From assembly GCA_030040175.1 (NCBI GenBank), contig JASHUF010000133.1, positions 1 through 11,624 on the forward strand: a stretch of 11,624 bases of DNA, in the 5' to 3' direction. Below the pieces are notes generated by a model, which was not told where the DNA came from, did not search any database, and worked only from the letters and a program-made list of their open reading frames with translations. A program made the translations under genes and the position numbers. The DNA is from Acidobacteriaceae bacterium. Its GTDB lineage: Bacteria; Acidobacteriota; Terriglobia; Terriglobales; Acidobacteriaceae. Positions 5,925 through 11,624 of the stretch are shown here, in pieces (position 1 is the first letter of the stretch; each line of letters starts with the position of its first letter).

Positions 5925-7148
5925 ATGCTCAAGCGGCGAAGTCGATGGGTTGCATTGTCTGCTCTTTGGCTGGCAGCAGGCGTGACGGGCAGCGCGCAGT
6001 CTGCGCCGCCCGCGCAATGGGTGGGAACCTGGGCCGCGTCGCCCATGCTCGCGCTTCCCGGGTTCAGCGTGCGTCCCTTCACCGGAACCACGCTGCGCCA
6101 GATCGTCCACGTCTCCAACGGCGGCGAACAGCTCCGCGTTCGCTTCACCAACGAATTCGGCACAGATCCCTTGACCATCGGCGACGCCCACGTGGCCCTG
6201 AGCGCCGGCGGCGCGGCCATCCAGCAGGGAACTGACCACGCTCTCACCTTCGGCGGTGCGGCCCAGGTGCGCATCGCGCCGGGCGCGGCCGTCTTCTCCG
6301 ATCCCGTGGCCTTGGCTGCGCCTGCGCTCTCTGATCTCGCCATCAGCTTCTACGTGCCCAACCAGATTGTGCGCGCTGAAACCTACCACTCCTTTGCCGA
6401 TCAGGACAACTTTTCCGCCGATGGCGACGTGGCCGGCGCCGCCGTGCTCGCTCAGCCCAATACCTTTGCCTCCTGGTATTTCCTGAGCGGCGTGGAGGTT
6501 CCCGCCGTCGACGGCTCGCGCGCCATCGTCGCGCTCGGCGATTCCATCACCGACGGCGCGCACTCGACGCCCGACGCCAATCGCCGCTGGCCCGATGTGC
6601 TTGGCCTCCGGCTCAAGCAGGAGCCCGGCCTCGAGCATGTCTCGGTGCTGAACGAGGGCATCGGCGGCAATCGCGTCCTGAACGAAAACGCCGGGCCGAG
6701 CGCGCTTTCGCGCTTCGATCGGGATGTATTGGCGCAGGATGGCGTCAAATATCTCATCGTGCTCGAAAGCATCAACGATATTGGCCGCCTCGCACACCCT
6801 GCCGGACCCGAAGACGACATCGATGCCGCCCAACTGGAATTCGGCCTGAAGCAGATCGCCGATGCCGCGCACGCACACGGCATCAAGGTCTACGGCGCAA
6901 CCCTCACCCCCTACGGCGGCGCCAATTATTACTCTGACCAGGGCGAGCAGATGCGCGAGGAAGTGAACAACTGGATTCGCTCGAGCGGCGTCTTCGATGC
7001 CGTCATCGACTTCGACCAGGTCACCCGCGATCCGGCCAATCCAACGCGCTTCAATCCGGCCTATGACTCCGGCGACCATCTGCATCCCGGAGACGACGGC
7101 TACAAGGCCATGGGCGCGGGCATCGACCTCAAGCTGTTCGAAAAGTAG
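5925..7148 (+). CDS. Secreted SGNH/GDSL-type hydrolase
   Basis: The 407-residue protein belongs to the SGNH hydrolase superfamily, serine esterases, lipases or carbohydrate acetylesterases. Residues 1-25 form a signal peptide (MLKRRSR, hydrophobic core, GSAQ), so it should be exported. Residues 30-195 form a beta-rich N-terminal region beginning WVGTWAASP, common in this subgroup. The catalytic region has block I GDSITDG with nucleophile S207, block II GIGGNR with G248, block III SIND with N284, and block V DHLHP with D384 and H387. All four SGNH positions are intact. ATG 5925 is chosen because GGAGG (5911-5915) lies nine bases upstream and the signal peptide begins there; a longer in-frame start at 5886 lacks a ribosome-binding site. 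It converges on the lycopene-cyclase-domain gene with a 30-base gap. The substrate is not predictable; ester or acetyl-sugar hydrolysis is typical. Confidence 0.88.
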   Translation: MLKRRSRWVALSALWLAAGVTGSAQSAPPAQWVGTWAASPMLALPGFSVRPFTGTTLRQIVHVSNGGEQLRVRFTNEFGTDPLTIGDAHVALSAGGAAIQQGTDHALTFGGAAQVRIAPGAAVFSDPVALAAPALSDLAISFYVPNQIVRAETYHSFADQDNFSADGDVAGAAVLAQPNTFASWYFLSGVEVPAVDGSRAIVALGDSITDGAHSTPDANRRWPDVLGLRLKQEPGLEHVSVLNEGIGGNRVLNENAGPSALSRFDRDVLAQDGVKYLIVLESINDIGRLAHPAGPEDDIDAAQLEFGLKQIADAAHAHGIKVYGATLTPYGGANYYSDQGEQMREEVNNWIRSSGVFDAVIDFDQVTRDPANPTRFNPAYDSGDHLHPGDDGYKAMGAGIDLKLFEK

Positions 7149-7178
7149 CCGCGCACACTCCCCTGATTCGCGCCGCGC

Positions 7179-8096
7179 TCAGCCTCTCTGCAGTTTGATC
7201 TTCAGCACCTCATAGACAATCGTGGTCGTATAGGTGACGGAAATCCACACCATCACGGCTTCAATCGGCAGCCCGGCCCACGCGCCGATGAAGAGGCCGG
7301 TCATCTGTTCCGGCCGGTAGCCCCACCATCCGTAGGGAACGGCCAGCGTTGCCTCCCAGAACAGGCTGATGAGCAGGATCATGAACAGCGTGAGCGAGAG
7401 CGCGCGCCAGTGGATGAAGCCGCGCGCCGCGGGATAGAGCGCCATCGACGGAACGGTGCTGCCCATCACCAGCACGATGAAGTAGCCGGGCAGCCCGGCG
7501 GGCAAGGGCGAAAGGTATCGCCTGTACAGGATCGCCGCCGCAATCAAGGCCGCGCCCGTGCAGAGAGAGGCCGGATGAAAGCCGAGTAATCGGCGAATCT
7601 TCGCGCTCTCTGCACGCGGATCGGGCACAGTGTACGCGGCCAGCCAGTACTCGCCCGTCCACACGTAGAGCAGAAGCACGGTGAGGAATCCAGTGAAGTA
7701 AAACACGTACTCTTCGATCGGAATCGTTCCGCCGATTGCCGGCGCGGCTATGCCGAGTGTGGCACCGGGATTCCGGTACGTGAAGAAGTGGTTGGCGAAG
7801 AAGAAATCGAGCGCAAAGCCCACCGGCACCAGCAGTGCCAGCGTAAGCCAGAAGGCGCGCCGCGGGAGGCGCAGCCGCTCCTGCGGAAGAAACCATCCGC
7901 CGATGAACGCAATGGGAAAAATGAACAGGAGCAGGCTCCAGGTGTATCCGTGCGGGGTGGGATTCGCGCTGGCAATCGCAATGGTCGCCGGCACGCGCAC
8001 CGCATGCAGCGTAATGCCCGCCGGAATCACTATAAGGAGGAGCATGGCCGCCACCAGCCATGCGCTTTGGCGCGGAGTTGGCGCGTTGGCGTTCAT
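7179..8096 (-). CDS. Lycopene-cyclase-domain membrane protein (fused two-domain form)
   Basis: The 305-residue, highly hydrophobic protein resembles the CrtYc/CrtYd-type lycopene cyclase domain family, whose members cyclise the ends of linear carotenoids in the membrane. The first half carries a DFFF...Y segment at 97-107 and the family's PIEE motif at 126-129, followed by a helix. The second half repeats the pattern with FWEAT and YGWWGYRPE (247-263) and PIEA at 277-280. This looks like a fusion of the two heterodimer subunits, with the second acidic motif changed from PIEE to PIEA. About eight membrane helices are expected. ATG 8096 follows a GAGGGGG tract at about nine bases. It lies 39 bases downstream of glmS on the same strand, so read-through is likely. 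No phytoene synthase or desaturase gene is in the window, so a carotenoid role is inferred from the domain alone. Confidence 0.7.
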   Translation of the reverse strand: MNANAPTPRQSAWLVAAMLLLIVIPAGITLHAVRVPATIAIASANPTPHGYTWSLLLFIFPIAFIGGWFLPQERLRLPRRAFWLTLALLVPVGFALDFFFANHFFTYRNPGATLGIAAPAIGGTIPIEEYVFYFTGFLTVLLLYVWTGEYWLAAYTVPDPRAESAKIRRLLGFHPASLCTGAALIAAAILYRRYLSPLPAGLPGYFIVLVMGSTVPSMALYPAARGFIHWRALSLTLFMILLISLFWEATLAVPYGWWGYRPEQMTGLFIGAWAGLPIEAVMVWISVTYTTTIVYEVLKIKLQRG

Positions 8097-8135
8097 GGTC
8101 GCAAACCCCCTCTCTCAGATGCAGGGAGAAATGCC

Positions 8136-10019
8136 TTATTCGACGGTAACTGACTTGGCCAGGTTGCGCGGCTGGTCCACATCACAGCCGCGGCGGACGG
8201 CAATGTAATAGGCCAGCAGTTGCAGGGGCACAATCTCGATCAGCGGCGCCAGCAGCTCCGGCGCCTGCGGAATGGAAATCACATGCTCCACCAGTCCGGC
8301 AATCAGCGAGTCGCCCTCGGTAGCCACGGCAATCACGCGGCCGGAGCGCGCCGTCACTTCCCGGATGTTCGAGAGCGTCTTTTCGTAGCGCAGCTTCGAG
8401 GCTGGATCGGTGTGGTCGCGCGTGGTGAGCACGACGACCGGCAAGGTCTCATCGATGAGCGCGTTCGGCCCGTGCTTCATCTCGCCGGCAGGGTAGCCCT
8501 CGGCGTGAATGTAGGAGATTTCCTTCAGCTTCAGTGCGCCCTCGAGCGCGATGGGAAAATGAATGCCGCGGCCGAGATAAAGAAAATCGCGCGCATGGGC
8601 GAACTCCCGCGCCAGTTCCTCGCATTGCGGCGAGCGCGTGCGCAGAACCTCTTCGATTTTGGTCGGAATGCGTCCGAGCTCCTCGATCAGCTCCACCGAC
8701 TGCGCCTGGTCGAGCCTGCCGCGCAACTGGCCCAGCTTGAGCGCGAGCAGGAAGAGCGCGGTGAGCTGAGAAGTGAACGCCTTGGTCGACGCCACGCCGA
8801 TCTCCGGGCCGGCGTGGGTGTAGATGGCGCCGTGGGCCTCGCGCGCCACCATGGCGCCCACCACGTTGCAGATGGCCACCGTCTTCGAGCCCAGCGCCTT
8901 CATCTCGCGCTGCGCGGCCAGCGTGTCCGCGGTTTCGCCCGATTGCGTAATCAGCAGTCCCAGCGCGTCAGGCCCGGCGATGGGATCGCGATAGCGGTAT
9001 TCGCTCGCGTAGTCCACATCCACGGGCAGCCGCGCCAGCCGCTCGATCATATATTTCCCGGTGAGCGCCGCGTGCCAGCTGGTTCCGCAGGCGGCAATGT
9101 TGATGCTCTGGGCGCGCGCCAGCTCCTCGTCGCCCATCTCCATCTCGCCCAGGAAGACCTTACCCGAGTCCAGCGACACGCGGCCCAGCGTAGTGTCGGT
9201 CACGGCGCGCGGCTGCTCCCAGATTTCCTTGAGCATGAAATGCTTGTAGCCGCCCTTTTCTGCCTGGATCGGGTCCCACTGAATGCGCGTGAGCGTGCGC
9301 TCGATGGGCTTGCCGTCAAAATCTGTGAAGGCGATGCCGTTGCGCGTGAGAATGGCCAAATCGCCGTCGGCCAGAAAATAAATATCGCGCGTGTGGTGCA
9401 GGATTCCGGGAACGTCGGAGGCCACGAAATACTCGCCCTCGCCCTGGCCGATGATCACCGGAGGGCCGAGGCGCGCGGCCACGATCTTGTCCGGCTCCGC
9501 AGCCGACAATACGCCCAGGGCAAAGGCCCCGGTGAGCCGCTGGGCCGCGCGGCGCACAGCCTCTTCGAGCGCAACCGGCTCACCTTCGCCCTCGGCCTCC
9601 TTCTGAATCTGCTCGATCAGGTGGGCAATGATCTCGGTGTCGGTCTCGGTGACGAACTTGTGGCCCTGCGCTGCCAGCTCCCGCTTCAGTTCGAGATAAT
9701 TTTCGACAATGCCGTTATGCACCACCACGATCCTGCCCGTGCAGTCGCGATGCGGATGCGCGTTCTCCTCCGTCGGCCTTCCATGCGTGGCCCAGCGCGT
9801 ATGCCCGATGCCGAATGTGCCCTCGAGCGGATGCTCGCGCAGAATCTGTTCGAGATTCGCCAGCTTGCCCGAGGCGCGGCTCACCTGCAGTTGGCTGCAC
9901 TTCGCGCTGCCCACGGCGATGCCGGCCGAATCGTAGCCGCGATACTCGAGCCGCCGCAGCCCTTCGACAATCACCGGGACGACTTTCTTGGGGCCGATGT
10001 AGCCGACAATTCCGCACAT
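8136..10019 (-). CDS. glmS: Glutamine--fructose-6-phosphate aminotransferase (isomerizing)
   Basis: GlmS converts fructose-6-phosphate and glutamine to glucosamine-6-phosphate, the first committed step to UDP-GlcNAc for peptidoglycan and lipopolysaccharide. The 627-residue protein has the class II glutaminase domain at 1-240: the nucleophile C2 (exposed after Met removal), HTRWATHG at 73-80, HNGIVENY at 101-108 and D127. Two SIS domains follow, with CGTSWHA (311-317), TQSGETADT (358-366), STKAFTSQ (411-418), [19 protein letters not shown] (492-510) and H516. The C-terminal loop ends in [12 protein letters not shown] with the catalytic-site K622. It is slightly longer than E. coli GlmS (609) because of an acidic EAEGEGEP insertion at 141-148. 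No Shine-Dalgarno precedes the ATG; a -10-like TAGAAT ends six bases before it. No glmS ribozyme is present. It is 89 bases downstream of purS on the same strand. Confidence 0.97.
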   Translation of the reverse strand: MCGIVGYIGPKKVVPVIVEGLRRLEYRGYDSAGIAVGSAKCSQLQVSRASGKLANLEQILREHPLEGTFGIGHTRWATHGRPTEENAHPHRDCTGRIVVVHNGIVENYLELKRELAAQGHKFVTETDTEIIAHLIEQIQKEAEGEGEPVALEEAVRRAAQRLTGAFALGVLSAAEPDKIVAARLGPPVIIGQGEGEYFVASDVPGILHHTRDIYFLADGDLAILTRNGIAFTDFDGKPIERTLTRIQWDPIQAEKGGYKHFMLKEIWEQPRAVTDTTLGRVSLDSGKVFLGEMEMGDEELARAQSINIAACGTSWHAALTGKYMIERLARLPVDVDYASEYRYRDPIAGPDALGLLITQSGETADTLAAQREMKALGSKTVAICNVVGAMVAREAHGAIYTHAGPEIGVASTKAFTSQLTALFLLALKLGQLRGRLDQAQSVELIEELGRIPTKIEEVLRTRSPQCEELAREFAHARDFLYLGRGIHFPIALEGALKLKEISYIHAEGYPAGEMKHGPNALIDETLPVVVLTTRDHTDPASKLRYEKTLSNIREVTARSGRVIAVATEGDSLIAGLVEHVISIPQAPELLAPLIEIVPLQLLAYYIAVRRGCDVDQPRNLAKSVTVE

Positions 10020-10025
10020 GATTCG

Positions 10026-10031
10026 ATTCTA
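10026..10031 (-). promoter_or_regulatory. Candidate -10 box for a leaderless glmS transcript
   Basis: On the minus strand the hexamer TAGAAT is followed by CGAATC and then the glmS ATG. At normal -10 spacing transcription would begin at the A of the start codon. No Shine-Dalgarno sequence is present in that gap, which agrees with leaderless initiation. No good -35 box lies 16-18 bases upstream, so the evidence is modest. Confidence 0.35.
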
Positions 10032-10108
10032 TGCGAGCGGGTGCATGGGACCGAATCGGAGCGCCATGCGAGCGATTCCGGACGCGGGGCCCGCAGGGGA
10101 GGGAACTG

Positions 10109-10357
10109 CTACTCTTCGATGCGGTACGTGTACTCTTCAATTACTGGATTCGTCAGCACTTCGCGGGCGATGCGCTCCACCTCGGCGCCGGCCGCACCGG
10201 CGCTCAGTCCATCGGCCAGGGCAAGAGCAAAATACTTCCCCTGCCGCACCGCGGTCACATCGGCAAATCCGATCTTGCGCAGGGCGTTGTGGATGGTCTG
10301 GCCCTGCGGGTCCAGGACCGATGCTTTCAGCGTGACATAGACATGCGCCTTCATCAT
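10109..10357 (-). CDS. purS: Phosphoribosylformylglycinamidine synthase subunit PurS
   Basis: PurS is the small subunit that bridges PurQ and PurL in the multi-subunit FGAM synthase, step four of de novo purine synthesis. The 82-residue length matches the family. Characteristic segments are AHVYVTLKASVLDPQG near the N-terminus, the central IHNALRKIGFADV, the GKYFAL strand, and the C-terminal LTNPVIEEYTYRIEE. Two consecutive ATG codons (10355-10357 and 10352-10354) are possible starts, and no Shine-Dalgarno is visible. A consensus TATAAT ends only five bases upstream, so the transcript may be leaderless. In many genomes purS is followed by purQ and purL; here glmS follows instead, so the partners must be encoded elsewhere. 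It is divergent from the pyrophosphatase gene. Confidence 0.92.
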   Translation of the reverse strand: MMKAHVYVTLKASVLDPQGQTIHNALRKIGFADVTAVRQGKYFALALADGLSAGAAGAEVERIAREVLTNPVIEEYTYRIEE

Positions 10358-10362
10358 CCGCG

Positions 10363-10368
10363 ATTATA
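10363..10368 (-). promoter_or_regulatory. Consensus -10 box (TATAAT) for purS
   Basis: A perfect TATAAT on the minus strand is followed by CGCGG and then ATGATG of purS. Transcription would start at or next to the first ATG, leaving no room for a ribosome-binding site. A recognisable -35 box is absent at 16-18 bases, where the sequence is GC-rich. The perfect hexamer makes a promoter likely. Confidence 0.5.
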
Positions 10369-10480
10369 GTATTTCCGGGTGAATTGGCCGGAGCGTACCC
10401 ACCCGCGGCGCGATTTTCTCAACCCGGCCGCGCTTGCGGCGCAGGTACCTGTTTCCGAATCGAACGAGAAGGACCACGCG

Positions 10481-11041
10481 ATGACCAACTATCTGGAACT
10501 GCCCGTCGGCGACCGTGCCCCTGAAGTCTTCCGGGTGGTGATCGAAATCCCCAAGGAAGCGACCCAGAAATTCGAGTACGACAAGCAGCTCCACGTCTTC
10601 AAGCTCGACCGCAATCTGCACTCACCGGTGCATTATCCCGGCGACTACGGGTTCATCCCTTCGAGCCTGAGCGACGACGGCGATCCGCTGGACGTTCTGG
10701 TGCTGGTCCCGAGTCCCAGTTTCTCCGGGTGCGTGCAGGAGGTGCGGCCCATCGGTTTGCTCGAAATGCTCGACCAGGGCGTGCTCGACGAGAAGGTGCT
10801 CGCCGTGGGCAAGAACAACCCGCGCTACACCAACGTGTGGAATTACACCGACACCTATCCGCACCTGCTCAAGGAAATCACGCACTTCTTCTCCATTTAT
10901 AAGGACCTCGAAGGCAAGCGCGTCGAAGTGAAGGGCTGGCACGACGCCAGCTATGCGCGCGACCGCGTGGCCCGCGCCATCAGGATGTTTGCCGAGGCCA
11001 AGTCGAAGCACCATGATTCGAGAAAGAAAGCCGCGGTGTGA
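10481..11041 (+). CDS. ppa: Inorganic pyrophosphatase, family I
   Basis: Ppa hydrolyses pyrophosphate to two phosphates in the cytoplasm, pulling nucleotide, amino-acid activation and other biosynthetic reactions forward. The 186-residue protein keeps the full active site of soluble family I enzymes: K30, E32, R44, Y52, Y56, the DGDPLD signature with D66, D68 and D71, D98, D103, K105, and Y140-K141. These follow the E. coli enzyme's active-site order, offset by at most one residue. The segment around 111-131 (KNNPRY to HLLK) is a typical variable loop. ATG 10481 is chosen because GAGAAGGA ends about seven bases upstream and because TNYLELPVGD is a natural N-terminus. The in-frame extension to 10379 would add 34 unrelated residues. 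It is divergent from purS, and a 123-bp gap holds both promoters. Confidence 0.95.
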   Translation: MTNYLELPVGDRAPEVFRVVIEIPKEATQKFEYDKQLHVFKLDRNLHSPVHYPGDYGFIPSSLSDDGDPLDVLVLVPSPSFSGCVQEVRPIGLLEMLDQGVLDEKVLAVGKNNPRYTNVWNYTDTYPHLLKEITHFFSIYKDLEGKRVEVKGWHDASYARDRVARAIRMFAEAKSKHHDSRKKAAV

Positions 11042-11120
11042 GCTGGGCCCAAGTGGCTCCGCGGAACGCGCCGCCGATCTCCGCTTCCCGGCGCGCGAGT
11101 ACGTAGATAGTAGATAAAGC

Positions 11121-11624
11121 TCATTCGGCCACGGGAACCGAAGCCCGGCGCCGCGCCTTGACGGCCGCAGCCAGCGCATAGAGCAGCGGGCCCGCGAGAG
11201 CCACGCCGCTTGCAAACAGCAGCGACGAGGTGTTCCCGATAATCTTCTCCTCGCGGGAAACATAAAGCGCATACGCAATCAGCACCGTGGGCCCCACACC
11301 CAGCAGGCAGGCGAACAGAAAATTGCCGGCGCGAAAAGGGCGCTCAAGGGCTGGCTCGCGCAGGCGCAGCGCCACCAGCGCGAGGAACTCGAGAATCAGG
11401 CTGCTTCCGTAGAGCACCAGGTCCATGGAAATGAGCCGCTCGAAGGGCAGCGCCAGCGCCAATGCCCACGCCGCGGAGCAGCCCGTCACGCTCACCCAGG
11501 GCACGCCGCGCCGGTTGCGGCGAAGCAGAACCCGCGGCAGCATGCCGTCCGCGGCCATGGCCACAGGCAGGCGCGCATAGCTCATCATGAGCGCGTTAAA
11601 CATGCCCACGCCGCAGATCATGCC
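11121..11624 (-). CDS. Amino acid permease (APC superfamily), C-terminal part
   Basis: The frame stays open to the window edge, so this is the last 167 residues of a longer protein; the N-terminus lies outside. The segment beginning at the edge (MICGVGMFNALMMSYARLP, then MAADGMLPRVL) matches the conserved TM8-TM9 region of the amino acid-polyamine-organocation family, where the NA...SR.P.AMA.DG.LP pattern is typical. About five hydrophobic helices follow in all, and a basic tail (KARRR) ends the protein. APC transporters of this type are inner-membrane, usually proton- or solute-coupled amino-acid carriers. The substrate cannot be told from this part. It converges on ppa, 79 bases away, with no clear terminator in the gap. 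Confidence 0.85.
   Translation of the reverse strand, partial: GMICGVGMFNALMMSYARLPVAMAADGMLPRVLLRRNRRGVPWVSVTGCSAAWALALALPFERLISMDLVLYGSSLILEFLALVALRLREPALERPFRAGNFLFACLLGVGPTVLIAYALYVSREEKIIGNTSSLLFASGVALAGPLLYALAAAVKARRRASVPVAE

Noticed and set aside
5816..6343. N-terminal extension of the six-helix membrane protein frame
   Set aside because: The extension is antisense to the hydrolase gene, has no transmembrane segments and is unlike the rest of the protein. The start at 5815 is preferred.
5850..7085. Minus-strand frame of 411 codons opposite the GDSL hydrolase
   Set aside because: The plus strand encodes all SGNH catalytic blocks and a signal peptide; the antisense translation is a codon-bias shadow.
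10020..10108. glmS ribozyme or riboswitch upstream of glmS
   Set aside because: The purS-glmS gap is only 89 bases and lacks the ribozyme's conserved core; the apparent -10 box adjoins the start codon.
8220..10340. Very long plus-strand frame of 706 codons opposite glmS and purS
   Set aside because: It is antisense to two unmistakable genes, and its translation is charged and low-complexity without any domain.
1..11624. CRISPR array, phage, transposase or defence system
   Set aside because: No regularly spaced direct repeats, integrase, transposase, restriction or toxin motifs were found on either strand. The window appears to be core chromosome.

Overview
The window looks like chromosomal DNA from a GC-rich, Gram-negative bacterium, most likely an Acidobacteriota (Terriglobia/Acidobacteriaceae-like) genome. 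This placement is inference. It rests on roughly 60% GC, signal peptides ending in 'AQ', an outer-membrane barrel protein with a C-terminal phenylalanine, and intergenic DNA rich in palindromes of a kind I associate with that phylum. No alignment was run.

Layout, left to right. Positions 1-339 hold no gene but two repeat-like elements. Next is a minus-strand gene for an Lgt-family membrane protein that lacks several catalytic residues (340-1125). Positions 1126-1555 are gene-free and contain short hairpins sharing a CTTCAG core. A well-formed minus-strand promoter (1762-1790) precedes a roughly 200-nt structured, non-coding stretch (1556-1755), proposed as an ncRNA gene, possibly 6S-like. A minus-strand outer-membrane beta-barrel protein follows (1942-2628). 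Then come about 900 bp without a recognisable gene, carrying two tandem terminator-like hairpins and further inverted repeats. This region ends at a plus-strand TIM-barrel sugar isomerase/epimerase-family gene (3542-4363).

A minus-strand pair encodes a six-helix membrane protein (5105-5815) and a C-terminally anchored small protein (4612-5076), both of unknown function. Divergent to it is a secreted SGNH/GDSL hydrolase (5925-7148), which converges on a minus-strand cluster. In transcription order that cluster is purS (10109-10357), glmS (8136-10019) and a fused lycopene-cyclase-domain membrane protein (7179-8096). Divergent from purS is a family I inorganic pyrophosphatase (10481-11041). The window ends in the C-terminal part of a minus-strand amino-acid permease (11121-11624).

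The right half is mostly core metabolism: PurS in purine synthesis, GlmS in amino-sugar supply, Ppa in pyrophosphate removal. I see no mobile element, phage, CRISPR array or obvious defence island. The parts most worth a second look are non-coding or degenerate: the ncRNA candidate, the structured region before the isomerase gene, the apparently leaderless starts of purS and glmS, and the Lgt paralogue with missing catalytic residues.
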